Assembly (NCBI RefSeq): GCF_034119865.1
Contig: NZ_CP139421.1
Coordinates: 3,038,001 to 3,102,000, forward strand
Source of the DNA: Algoriphagus sp. NG3
GTDB lineage: Bacteria; Bacteroidota; Bacteroidia; Cytophagales; Cyclobacteriaceae
Reading direction: 5' to 3'
DNA: 64,000 nt
Positions 29,131 to 37,712 of this stretch are shown piece after piece; the stretch's first letter is position 1, and each line of letters begins with the position of its first letter. The notes below the pieces were generated by a model that was given only the letters and a program-made list of their open reading frames with translations, did not search any database and had not been told where the DNA came from. Both the position numbers and the translations under genes were made by a program.

Positions 29131-29333
29131 TTAAAGAAATCGGAGTTGTAATTAGAGAAAGGAGACAGTTACTTGGCCTTTTACAACCTGACTTAGCAGA
29201 AATAGCTCAGATTAGCATCAATACGCTCTATAAGATCGAACGTGGCGAGGCAAATCCATCCGTGAAAGTGCTTAATAAGCTGGCTGAAGTTCTTGGGTTG
29301 GAATTATCTATCGCAGTGAAAAAGTTGCTTTAA
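29124..29333 (+). CDS. hipB: HipB-like XRE antitoxin/repressor
   Basis: 69 aa DNA-binding protein, almost entirely one XRE helix-turn-helix (residues 6-60: IGVVIRERRQLLGL, then ISINTLYKIERGEANPS). I choose the ATG at 29124 over the upstream in-frame start at 29073 because the longer form adds 17 non-conserved residues across the operator region. The gene starts inside the third operator and precedes hipS by 3 bp. Expected role: repress the operon and take part in the toxin-antitoxin complex. It is distinct from the hipB remnant upstream. Confidence 0.85.
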   Translation: MTIKEIGVVIRERRQLLGLLQPDLAEIAQISINTLYKIERGEANPSVKVLNKLAEVLGLELSIAVKKLL

Positions 29334-29336
29334 ACT

Positions 29337-29663
29337 ATGAAAAGCGCAAAAGTACTCAGGAATAGCGGACTGGTAGGAATCCTCTCGAAATCCAAACAGG
29401 GCACCTATACCTTCACTTATGATGATGCCTGGTATCAGGATGCCAAAAAACCTGCAGTCAGTCTTACCCTCCCCAAATCAGCAAAGGAATATTCGTCAAA
29501 CCATCTCTTCCCTTTCTTCTTCAATATGCTTTCAGAAGGTGTAAACCTTAAATTACAGGCGAGGCAATACCAAGTTGACGAAGAAGATTTCTTTTCTCTT
29601 CTACTACTGACTGCAAATTCCGATACTATTGGAGCTATTACCATCGAACCTATAAATGACTAA
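29337..29663 (+). CDS. hipS: HipS-like small protein (HipA N-terminal subdomain)
   Basis: 108 aa protein matching the N-terminal subdomain that is part of HipA in two-gene systems (VLRNSGLVGILSKSKQGTYTFTYDD, then PFFFNMLSEG). Here it is a separate gene, as in the three-gene HipBST system of enteropathogenic E. coli, where HipS neutralises the kinase HipT. Its stop overlaps the hipT start by 8 bp, so the two are probably made in fixed ratio. That it is the antitoxin here is inferred from the E. coli case. Confidence 0.8.
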   Translation: MKSAKVLRNSGLVGILSKSKQGTYTFTYDDAWYQDAKKPAVSLTLPKSAKEYSSNHLFPFFFNMLSEGVNLKLQARQYQVDEEDFFSLLLLTANSDTIGAITIEPIND

Positions 29664-30705
29664 CTCAAATTACATTAAAGAACTTTTGAACTGCCCAGGC
29701 ACTCTTGCTGAAGGTTATCAAACCTATAGTCCGGTCTGTCTTAGGCAACTTTTCAATGGTAAGAAGACATCTCATATCCTTCCTTATGAAAGCCACAGTC
29801 CCAGCGAGGATCAAGAACTCGCAAAACTTATAGCCAACCGGAAAAGAATATCGATTTCCGGAGTTCAAGAAAAGCTATCTGTGCTGTGGGACAAAGGCCA
29901 AATTCGATTAACCTCGGAAGGAGAACAAGGAACCTATATACTTAAACCTATTCCCAGGGATTTGGATAAAGTTGATCAAGTACCCGCGAATGAACACTTG
30001 ACGATGCAGATAGCTAAGCAAGTGTTTAAGTTAAAGGTCGCTGAGAACGCTATGATATTTTTTAAGAAGGGAGAACCTGCATATATAACCAAACGATTTG
30101 ATATTGATTCGAAGACTTCAAAAAAATTGGGAAAGGAAGACTTCGCCACGCTTGCAGGTAAAACGAAAGAAACGGATGGTAATGAATTTAAATACAACTA
30201 CAGTTACGAAGGGATAGCCACGTTAATTAAAAAACATGTTGCCGCTTACCCAGTTGCACTTGAAGAATTCTTCAAGCTCGTGGTGTTCAATTTCCTTATT
30301 TCAAATGGAGATGCTCACCTGAAGAACTTCAGTTTATTGGAAACACCTCAAGGCGATTACCAATTGAGCCCGGCCTATGATTTAGTGAATACAAGGATTC
30401 ATGTCAAAGATCCTGAATTAGCGCTAAAAGATGGGTTGTTTGACAACGACTATTATACAAAAAGTAATGAGGCCAATGGTTTTCACGCATATGATGATTT
30501 TTTTGAATTTGGAATAAGGATTGGTGTATTAGAAGCGAGAGTACGACGAATTCTAAATGAGTTATCAACTCGTAGTCCAGATGTGGAGTCCTTGATAATT
30601 CGAAGCTTTCTTAGTGACGATACAAAAGAAATCTACAAAGCAACCTACTTAGATAGGATAAAATCACTGAATTACTCCTTTCTAAATTTAAAAAAGGATC
30701 GGTGA
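29656..30705 (+). CDS. hipT: HipT-like Ser/Thr kinase toxin (HipA family)
   Basis: 349 aa kinase of the HipA family lacking the N-terminal subdomain supplied by hipS. The loop RISISGVQEK contains the SIS motif (Ser66-Ile67-Ser68) equivalent to the autophosphorylated serines of HipT. The catalytic motif NGDAHLKN places the catalytic Asp at 219, and the metal-binding Asp is at 242 in YDLVNT. Known HipA/HipT kinases phosphorylate an aminoacyl-tRNA synthetase and halt translation; the target here is unknown. All key residues are intact, so the toxin is likely functional. Confidence 0.85.
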   Translation: MTNSNYIKELLNCPGTLAEGYQTYSPVCLRQLFNGKKTSHILPYESHSPSEDQELAKLIANRKRISISGVQEKLSVLWDKGQIRLTSEGEQGTYILKPIPRDLDKVDQVPANEHLTMQIAKQVFKLKVAENAMIFFKKGEPAYITKRFDIDSKTSKKLGKEDFATLAGKTKETDGNEFKYNYSYEGIATLIKKHVAAYPVALEEFFKLVVFNFLISNGDAHLKNFSLLETPQGDYQLSPAYDLVNTRIHVKDPELALKDGLFDNDYYTKSNEANGFHAYDDFFEFGIRIGVLEARVRRILNELSTRSPDVESLIIRSFLSDDTKEIYKATYLDRIKSLNYSFLNLKKDR

Positions 30706-30716
30706 AAATAAGGACG

Positions 30717-30983
30717 TACATAAAACTCCATATTCCCGAAAATGACAACTCTCTGGGCTTAGGGCTGGCCATGGATGCTCACGAGTTCTTTTGATTGGAC
30801 AAAAGGGAAGCTGGGGAAATATTAATTGCTGTAAAAAATTCAGTGAAAAACTGGCGGAACTTGGCTACTAGCTGTGGAATCCCAAGAGCTCAACAAGAAC
30901 TGAAAGCCTTGGCATTTAGTAAATCCGAAGGATTAGTCCCGGGAAGCTACATAACCCTCCACATTGTCAAAATATTTGGCTAG
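30717..30983 (+). pseudogene. HipA C-terminal remnant with internal stop
   Basis: In one frame, IPENDNSLGLGLAMDAHEFF, a TGA stop (30792-30794), then LDKREAGEILIAVKNSVKNW and GIPRAQQEL match the extreme C-terminus of HipA proteins. The rest of the kinase is absent. It begins 12 bp after the hipT stop. Together with the hipB fragment at 28661 it suggests an older hipBA locus interrupted or replaced by the present hipBST genes. Confidence 0.65.
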
Positions 30984-31047
30984 CATCGGAGAATTTCCGA
31001 TTATCCACTCATTAATTAACAAATTTGTAAAATAATTTTCAGTTGAA

Positions 31048-31082
31048 TTTTGTCACATATTTTGTCAAGAATTGTGACAAAA
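31048..31082. repeat. 9-bp inverted repeat, TTTTGTCAC / GTGACAAAA
   Basis: Perfect arms at 31048-31056 and 31074-31082 with 17 bp between. There is no T-tract, so an operator or a decayed element end is more likely than a terminator. The rest of 30984-31428 has no supportable gene apart from the terminator at 31338. Confidence 0.45.
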
Positions 31083-31337
31083 AAAGCAGCAAAACTATTT
31101 ACAATTCTTGGCAGAAATTCTAGTAATTTTTGTAAATTAAACTTGGAATTACGTTCATTCAAATAATCGCTATAAAACAGAGAAAAAAGAACAAAGGGTA
31201 AAACCATAAAATACTGTAAATCAATTGATTAGGCTAAATCGTCATTCGTGTAGTCCTTAGAAATACACTTCATAACGTATTGATTTACAGATAGTTAACA
31301 CCAAGGTTCATTCCCCCCACCCTCTACATCTAAAAAC

Positions 31338-31378
31338 CCTAACTATCTAAAATATTGATAGTTAGGACTTTCTTTTTT
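31338..31378. terminator. Bidirectional intrinsic terminator
   Basis: Perfect 10-bp stem CCTAACTATC / GATAGTTAGG (31338-31347, 31357-31366), followed by a T-rich run on the plus strand and GTTTTTAG on the minus strand. It lies downstream of the leftward AraC gene and probably ends that transcript. Confidence 0.7.
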
Positions 31379-31428
31379 CTAATTAGTATCGAAATCGGGA
31401 TCAAAGTTTTTTGTCAAGCTAACACAAA

Positions 31429-32316
31429 TCAATTGAATGACTGGCGGAATTCCAATGGTGACATCATGGTTTTCTTTTTAAAAAGTGTGCTGAATGACTG
31501 GGAATGCTCAAAGCCCAACGTGTAAGCGATTTCGCTGATTGACAGATCGGTAGTAGAAAGTTTTTCCTTGGCCTTTTCAATTAATTTCTCATGGATATGT
31601 TGCTGGGTATTTTGGCCGGTATGCACACGCAGCAGATCGCTCAGATAATTTGGTGAGAGATTCATCTGCTTGGCTATGTACTGAACCGTCAATAAGCCCG
31701 GTTGCTCATTTTCATAATATTGGTTTACTACCTGTTCAAATTTGATCAGAACCTGATGATTATTGTTTTTGCGGGTGATAAACTGCCGTTCGTAAAAGCG
31801 TTTTGAATAATTCAACAGCAATTCAATCTGAGAGAGGATAATTTCCTGGGTATGCCTATCGATATGCGCACATTCCTTATCTATTTTTTTAAGAATAGTA
31901 ATGAGATCTTCCTCCTCTTCAGCCGATAGATGAAGAGCCTCGTTGGTAGCATAAGAGAAAAATCCATATCTGCTGATACTTTGGGCCAGAGCATGCTTCA
32001 TCAGAAAGTCGGGATGGAAAATCAGAAGAAAACCGGAGCCGCATTCCATGGTCTGAACATCTAAATATTGTACCTGATTAGGAGCTGTGAAACTCAACAC
32101 CCCTTTATCGTAATCATAATGTTGCTGTCCGTATCTTATTTTACCTTTCGCATCCCGTTTTAATGCCACGCAGTAGAAGCTGTTGACAAAACCTTTCCAC
32201 ACCTCATCTTCCAGAAATATGCTTTCGGCAAGGTTGATCATGCTCACCATGGGATGCTTGGGTTCAGGCAAAGAAAGTAAGCGGTGAAATTCTGAGATGG
32301 ATTTGATGGTGTTCAT
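31429..32316 (-). CDS. AraC-family transcriptional regulator
   Basis: 295 aa activator-type regulator. The N-terminal 170 residues form a cupin-like sensor region; the C-terminal 100 residues hold two HTH motifs of the AraC/XylS type (LTVQYIAKQMNLSPNYLSDLLR and DLSISEIAYTLGFEHSQSFS) and end in LEFRQSFN. It follows the aldo/keto reductase on the same strand after 71 bp, so it may be co-transcribed and control it. Inducer unknown. Confidence 0.9.
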   Translation of the reverse strand: MNTIKSISEFHRLLSLPEPKHPMVSMINLAESIFLEDEVWKGFVNSFYCVALKRDAKGKIRYGQQHYDYDKGVLSFTAPNQVQYLDVQTMECGSGFLLIFHPDFLMKHALAQSISRYGFFSYATNEALHLSAEEEEDLITILKKIDKECAHIDRHTQEIILSQIELLLNYSKRFYERQFITRKNNNHQVLIKFEQVVNQYYENEQPGLLTVQYIAKQMNLSPNYLSDLLRVHTGQNTQQHIHEKLIEKAKEKLSTTDLSISEIAYTLGFEHSQSFSTLFKKKTMMSPLEFRQSFN

Positions 32317-32387
32317 GGTGTGCAGATAAAAGATAAATGTTTTGATAAAACAGCGACTGCATGTTGGACTGCAGCCGCCAACACAGC

Positions 32388-33392
32388 TTAGTCTATAAGC
32401 CCCATACTGAACTCATCGTATGGCAAACCTGTATCAGTTCCTAGAGGAACAATATTTTCGAGTTTGGCAAGATCATTTTGGCTCAGCTCTACTGCTACCG
32501 AAGCAATATTTTGTTCAACGTATTTTCTACGCTTTGTCCCTGGAATTGGCAAAATATCCTTGCTCATGATCCATGCCAACGCCAACTGGGAGGAGGTAAT
32601 TCCTTTTTCAGCTGCCATAGTTTCTATCAATTTAACCAACTCAATATTCTTGTGGAAATGAGCCTCCTGAAAACGTGGGATAGCACGTCGAAAATCATCT
32701 TCCGGCAAATCGCTTAAGCTGCGGATGTTTCCGGATAAAAACCCTCTACCTAACGGAGAGTAAGCGACAAAACCTATTCCCAATTCATTTAAGGTTTGTA
32801 GTACCCCACGCTCCTCCACTGTACGCTCAAACAAGGAATATTCACTTTGAACTGCGGTGATCGGGTGAACGGCATGGGCTCTTTTGACTGTTTCGGATGA
32901 TACCTCCGAAAGCCCCAAATACCCCACTTTCCCTTCTTTCACCAGTAAGCCCATTGCCTCAACGGTCTCTTCAATGGGTGTATTCTTATCAAGGCGGTGC
33001 AGGTAGTACAAATCTATGTAATCGGTATTTAGATTCTTCAGCGAGCGCTCTACTGCCTTTTTCACATATTCTTTTTGCCCATTGATCGCCCAGGTCACCT
33101 TGTTGCTATCGTCTATCTCCCATCCAAATTTGGTAGCTATGAGGTATTTGTCCCGGATACCTTTGATTGCCTTTGCTATAAGCTGCTCATTTTTGAACGG
33201 GCCATATAAATCAGCCGTATCAAGGAAATTCCCGCCTAGTTCAAATGAGCGATGAATCGTAGCAATCGCTTCCTGCTCGTCCGCTTTACCATACATATTG
33301 GCTTCCTCGAAGCCCGTCATGCCCATACAGCCCAAGCCGATTTTGGGGACGATAAGTCCCTGACTTCCCAATGCTATTTTCTTGATTTCCAT
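32388..33392 (-). CDS. Aldo/keto reductase
   Basis: 334 aa NADPH-dependent oxidoreductase with a TIM-barrel fold. The start at 33392 (MEIKKIALGSQG) is preferred over the longer in-frame start at 33473, whose extra 27 residues do not belong to the family. The catalytic tetrad is visible: Asp and Tyr in DTADLYGPF, Lys in IATKFG, His in YYLHRLD. The NADP-binding end IPGTKRRKYVEQN is also present. It resembles the general stress or xenobiotic aldo/keto reductases (AKR13/YakC type). Physiological substrate unknown. Confidence 0.9.
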   Translation of the reverse strand: MEIKKIALGSQGLIVPKIGLGCMGMTGFEEANMYGKADEQEAIATIHRSFELGGNFLDTADLYGPFKNEQLIAKAIKGIRDKYLIATKFGWEIDDSNKVTWAINGQKEYVKKAVERSLKNLNTDYIDLYYLHRLDKNTPIEETVEAMGLLVKEGKVGYLGLSEVSSETVKRAHAVHPITAVQSEYSLFERTVEERGVLQTLNELGIGFVAYSPLGRGFLSGNIRSLSDLPEDDFRRAIPRFQEAHFHKNIELVKLIETMAAEKGITSSQLALAWIMSKDILPIPGTKRRKYVEQNIASVAVELSQNDLAKLENIVPLGTDTGLPYDEFSMGLID

Positions 33393-34262
33393 ACATCTTT
33401 GTTTTAATGATGATACAAAGTTCAGGCAGATAGCATTCAGACATGTATGCAAATCCTCGCATGGTGTATGCAAATCAAGGAAGATGTGAAGCTTCGAATG
33501 TTCACTTCAGCATTAACAGCTATACAATAGAAACAAAAACTCAGCCGATCACCCTCTTCCCGATTCCCATGAGTCACGGGAACAGGCTCCGTAGAGAGGT
33601 GATCGGCTTCCCTAAAGGAGTCAATCCCAATACCCGGGACTGACTATGCGCAGGAAATTCAGTCGATTCCAGTTGGCGCTACTGAAGATGGGGACAGTAC
33701 CCTTTTCAAACGATTTGTAAGGACTGGATCAGGCCGTTAAAAAACGCATACTCCATTACTATCCTATACTCCTGGTTTGCCTTTTCTATCCATTATTTTA
33801 TCTCAAGTCTTCCTGTATAGCGCTTTCCCTCATCAAACGGCACTTGAAAAAGTCTCTTCCCCTATTAAGATATAACCCCGCCCTGGATCAATAAAAGAGG
33901 ATAAGCAAATAAGGGTTCATTTACAAGATATTGAAACTCCTCAGTATAAATGGCCAAATATACTACAGCTATACAATCAGCTGATTCTTATCGATAACAG
34001 CCCCATTTCTGGTTTAAACATAATATTTGGCTTTTCACGAGTGCATGGTGAGAAAGGTGCACTTCTGAATGGGTAAAAGTGATTGTATATGAAATGGCAT
34101 AGCATAATACCTAATGGAACTTAAGGAGCTTGGGAAGGGGTGGCTTCCATTAAAGACAAGTATTTATGGGAATCTATTCGGGATAGTGTCATACGTTGGA
34201 TAGCGTATTGAAGAAATAAGACAAAGAATATTCATTTTGACATAAAAACCCGAAACCACACC
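33393..34262. other. 870-bp non-coding gap with nested hairpin
   Basis: I see no supportable ORF here. The only clear structure is at 33543-33608: an 11-bp outer stem AGCCGATCACC / GGTGATCGGCT enclosing an inner 6-bp stem TTCCCG / CGGGAA (33557-33562, 33577-33582). The remaining sequence to 34262 shows nothing I can assign. Confidence 0.5.
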
Positions 34263-36362
34263 TCATTCCACCCACACTGGCTGGGTAAAGGCACCGTTGG
34301 CAGCTACATCCCAGACTTCCAGCCTGATCCATTTTTTGTTCCTCAGCTCTATATCAAATTTAAAATCCTGCGAACCGAATGATCCGGTATCACTCATGTC
34401 TATTTTCTCCCGATATACCTGCTCTCCATCCCCGGAAATAATCTCCACATAATTCAAGGGAAATGTCCAGTCTATCATCACCTGTACTTCAGCTTTTCCG
34501 CTCCCATCCACTTGAAGTGTCTCCCCGCTTCCTACTCCATTTACCGTGAAAGAAGGAAGCAATACTTCGCCTGTTCCGGAGAAAAATCTCCCTGTCTGTA
34601 AGGCATCCAGTACGGACTGCCAACCCTCCTCAAACTTGGGAAGCTTGTCCAGTTGTAGGTAATTGATATTCATAGGGCCATAGATTTCGTAATCCGGCTC
34701 CAATTTGAAGAGATCTGCTTCCGCGATCACATACTTTCGCTCTCCCCAATTAGCCATATCATCCATCAGATCTAGCACCCTCCTACCCATATTGGGCAGA
34801 GACAAATCGGCAGGGATCACTTTCCAAGCCGCCCCGTTGAAACGGTCAGATTTGAAAAACTCCTCTTCTCTATACCTATCAGGGTACCCGGTAGAGCCTT
34901 TGGTTCGGGCATGCGCAACCCAGGCAAGCCCGTTCTCCTCTTCCAAAAGCTGAAGCATTTCCTCCTTGTTCCCTACCCTATATACTTTGCCATAAGCTTC
35001 AGTTTCTTCTACAAAAGGCTCTCCGTCCTCACGTGACATGATCCAGTAAACAGGCTTGGGAAACATATTCATCCAGTGACCACCGTAATGCACGTTGGGT
35101 TCTTCACCTGGAATCATCAAAAAATCCCCAGAAGAAAGCCTGTCGCTCTCTTCATGCATCAATTTAAGCTCAGGCAACCTACGTGGCCCAGGATCTCTTG
35201 GATTACCTGCCAGATGATACTCGCCCAGGTGCATGATATTCACCCCCATGCTTCGTAGCGCTTTCACATGGCCGGGAATTTCCGGAACGGGTTTGTGGGT
35301 AAGAATGTCATCCATGTGCTCGGTGTGAAAATGGCTTGCCATGGTGCGATAACCATCCAGGGGTTTGTACTGATCCCCATGCGTATAAGCTTTTACATCT
35401 TCCATGATCTGCCCGTCTTTGGAGCCAGCTAGGAGCACAAAGAAATTCAGGCGTTGGTGGGTATTTGGAGGGGCATTGAACCAGGGAACATGTCGGTTGT
35501 CACCCATCAGATCTTGCCGGATCCCCAGCCCAAACCCTTCTGTCAGTGCTCTATAATCACTTCCAAACCAGACAAACTTTAGATTATAAGCATTGTCCAA
35601 GGGGTAAAAATATTGATGCGGAGCAGGGAAGACCGCCAAACTACCCTGCTCACTTTCACCAATAATTGTACGGTATCTCACCGCAAGATTTTCCGCAGCC
35701 TGATCTAGCTCCATGTCTGAGGCTGATTGCAGATACCCATCCGTATCAGACCAGAAAATCTCTTTCCAGGGCCTTTCCTTGCTTACCAATCCTGCATCGT
35801 AGATAATAGCCTTAGCATCTTCCTCAGTACTGAGCACAGCTGCCATATTCATCAGCGCACTTCCGTGATAAAGCGTGATCTCCAGCCAGCCCTCAAAATC
35901 CCCTGCTTGCATAGCGTCCACTCTGATCACTGTCCTCTGGCCTTTGCTACTGACATGAAGTTGCTTTTTGTCCAAAGAAACAGGAAAAGCTTCGTAGGGA
36001 TTATAGGCTGTCCGGTCAAAAAAGATATTCCAGCCACTTTCCTTACTAAGATCCCGCTCCCCTACCGTCAAAATAAAATGAGGGTCAATAGTTTGGGCAA
36101 TGTCAAGAACGCCATTGGGATTGTGCAGTTTTATAGTACTGAAAAGCGGAGATTCAGCACGCATATCAAGTCGTAATATACCTTTTTCATTAGGCCCCGT
36201 TGGCCAGGATACTTCGACCATTCCGTTCTTCTGTTCCACAGAAGCTCCATTTTCCGGTGAAAAATCATTCAGAATTACTTTTCCCTGAGAAAAAGCAAAC
36301 TGGCTGGATAGAAACAGCAAAAAACTTAGGGGAATTAAATTTAAAGAGCTCATAGGGTTCAT
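34263..36362 (-). CDS. Secreted PHP-like (CehA/McbA-type) metallohydrolase
   Basis: About 699 aa with a signal peptide ending FAFSQG. I place the start at 36362, one base after the stop of the GH43 gene, since the longer frame runs into that gene and begins with non-signal sequence. The N-terminal 330 residues are beta-rich without a clear family. From about residue 335 a PHP-like region begins with the metal-type motif SHFHTEHMDD, then IMHLGEYHL, WVAHARTKGS and the C-terminal ALQTGRFFSGTGE pattern seen in CehA/McbA-type proteins. The last 100 residues are again beta-rich. It closes the second glycan operon. Activity, possibly on a phosphate or sulfate ester or a glycan linkage, is unknown. 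Confidence 0.65.
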   Translation of the reverse strand: MNPMSSLNLIPLSFLLFLSSQFAFSQGKVILNDFSPENGASVEQKNGMVEVSWPTGPNEKGILRLDMRAESPLFSTIKLHNPNGVLDIAQTIDPHFILTVGERDLSKESGWNIFFDRTAYNPYEAFPVSLDKKQLHVSSKGQRTVIRVDAMQAGDFEGWLEITLYHGSALMNMAAVLSTEEDAKAIIYDAGLVSKERPWKEIFWSDTDGYLQSASDMELDQAAENLAVRYRTIIGESEQGSLAVFPAPHQYFYPLDNAYNLKFVWFGSDYRALTEGFGLGIRQDLMGDNRHVPWFNAPPNTHQRLNFFVLLAGSKDGQIMEDVKAYTHGDQYKPLDGYRTMASHFHTEHMDDILTHKPVPEIPGHVKALRSMGVNIMHLGEYHLAGNPRDPGPRRLPELKLMHEESDRLSSGDFLMIPGEEPNVHYGGHWMNMFPKPVYWIMSREDGEPFVEETEAYGKVYRVGNKEEMLQLLEEENGLAWVAHARTKGSTGYPDRYREEEFFKSDRFNGAAWKVIPADLSLPNMGRRVLDLMDDMANWGERKYVIAEADLFKLEPDYEIYGPMNINYLQLDKLPKFEEGWQSVLDALQTGRFFSGTGEVLLPSFTVNGVGSGETLQVDGSGKAEVQVMIDWTFPLNYVEIISGDGEQVYREKIDMSDTGSFGSQDFKFDIELRNKKWIRLEVWDVAANGAFTQPVWVE

Positions 36363-36363
36363 T

Positions 36364-37437
36364 TTAATCAAAAACAGGTAAAGACTGAGAAATGGTACTG
36401 GGTTCCCTCCCCGCCACAGTCGGCCACCCATTAGTCCAGCTTAGCTTATCCAGAAGCAACACTCGCCGGTTGGTACCATTGTCAAGTTTAGGCTTTTGCT
36501 TATCCATGCCATGATAAAGCAGCCAATCCTGCCCTTCATCATCTGTGACAATTTCAGCATTATGTCCCGGCCCTGCATAACCATTTCCTCCCGTATTTGT
36601 ACCTACTACCAAGTTTCCGGAATCTGAGTCCATCAAGTCTTTGCCATCCTGATCAATATAAGGACCAGAAAGACTTTCGGATCTTCCTACCAGCACTTTA
36701 TAAGTACTGTTAGCTCCTTCACAGCAGGTTCCTGCTGAGCCAAATAGATAATAGTAGCCATCTTTTTGGAACACATAAGCTGCCTCAAGATGATTACCGG
36801 CCAGCTGGATCTTCTCACCAGTTGCTTTTTTACCATCATCAGAAAGCTCAACCATATACAATCCATGGAAGCTTCCCCAGATCAGAAATTTCTTTCCGTT
36901 TTCCTCTATGTAAAATGGATCTATGGAATTGGCTACTCCGATTTCTTTGGAATCAAAAACCTTCCCCTGATCTATGAAAGGTCCTTCTGGCTTATCTGCT
37001 ATTGCCAAACCGATTCCCGGATTAGGATCGCCCCAGGTAGAAAAAGAATAATACATGTAGAACTGATCTCCCACTTGCGTGACATCCGGAGCCCATATTC
37101 CGCCGCGTTCTTTCCAGCTTGGCTTTACATCCATGGAATTGCCTACCAAGTCCCAATTTACCAGATCCTTAGACTTGATCACCGGAACCAAGTGATAACC
37201 GCCTTCTTCTCCCCAATTATCTTCCGTACCATAGGCGTAGAACTCATCGCCGTATTTCACCACTGTAGGATCTGCCAAGACCGGTTCAAAAACAGGGTTC
37301 GTATAGGTCAGCGTATCAGGGCTTAGAATGGGATCAGGAGCAGTGCGTTCAGATGGTTCAGCGCACGACCAAAACGCCAGCGAAATACAGGTTAAAATAT
37401 ACATGTGATGATTTTTACTAAACATATAACATAACAC
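36364..37437 (-). CDS. GH43-family glycoside hydrolase, lipoprotein
   Basis: 357 aa five-bladed beta-propeller enzyme. A short signal with a lipobox-like FWSC precedes the domain; Met5 or Met12 are alternative starts. The GH43 triad is visible: Asp in LADPTVVKYGDEFYAYG, Asp in NSIDPFYIEENG, Glu in HLEAAYVF. Members remove or cut arabinose and xylose linkages, which points to an arabinan- or arabinoxylan-like substrate, but galactan-active members also exist. It is one base upstream of the PHP-like gene and 276 bp downstream of the DUF3823 gene on the same strand. Confidence 0.88.
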   Translation of the reverse strand: MLCYMFSKNHHMYILTCISLAFWSCAEPSERTAPDPILSPDTLTYTNPVFEPVLADPTVVKYGDEFYAYGTEDNWGEEGGYHLVPVIKSKDLVNWDLVGNSMDVKPSWKERGGIWAPDVTQVGDQFYMYYSFSTWGDPNPGIGLAIADKPEGPFIDQGKVFDSKEIGVANSIDPFYIEENGKKFLIWGSFHGLYMVELSDDGKKATGEKIQLAGNHLEAAYVFQKDGYYYLFGSAGTCCEGANSTYKVLVGRSESLSGPYIDQDGKDLMDSDSGNLVVGTNTGGNGYAGPGHNAEIVTDDEGQDWLLYHGMDKQKPKLDNGTNRRVLLLDKLSWTNGWPTVAGREPSTISQSLPVFD

Positions 37438-37650
37438 CCATTAATTGGGCTTGAAAATTCTAAGATATTAATTTTGAACAGGTTTAAGCTACCATATGAC
37501 TACAGTTTAAAGGATCCGAACTGACCGATAAGGTCTGGAGAAAGTTAAATCACTTCCATCCTTAAATCCGCCCCACTACCGGACAATAGAGATTTGGAAA
37601 AAAGCCGGGTCGCCCAGAACCCATCTCAAAGTCCAGGCTCCCCAGCTCTG

Positions 37651-37693
37651 ACCCGGACTATGCATTGGGTAGGCTAATGCATATTGCGGGTTT
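37651..37693. repeat. Hairpin resembling joined ends of the 53175/59225 repeat
   Basis: ACCCGGACTATGCATTGG (37651-37668) folds back on GGCTAATGCATATTGCGGGT (37672-37691) with a few mismatches. The right arm, read inverted, matches the left end of the two longer repeats (AACCCGAAATATGCATTAG) with one or two differences, so this looks like an internally deleted copy. Confidence 0.55.
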
Positions 37694-37712
37694 AACCCAA
37701 TCGATCTATTTA

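Noticed and set aside
31016..31207. Minus-strand ORF of 63 codons with hydrophobic N-terminus
   Set aside because: AT-rich low-complexity sequence, overlaps the inverted repeat at 31048, no recognisable family.
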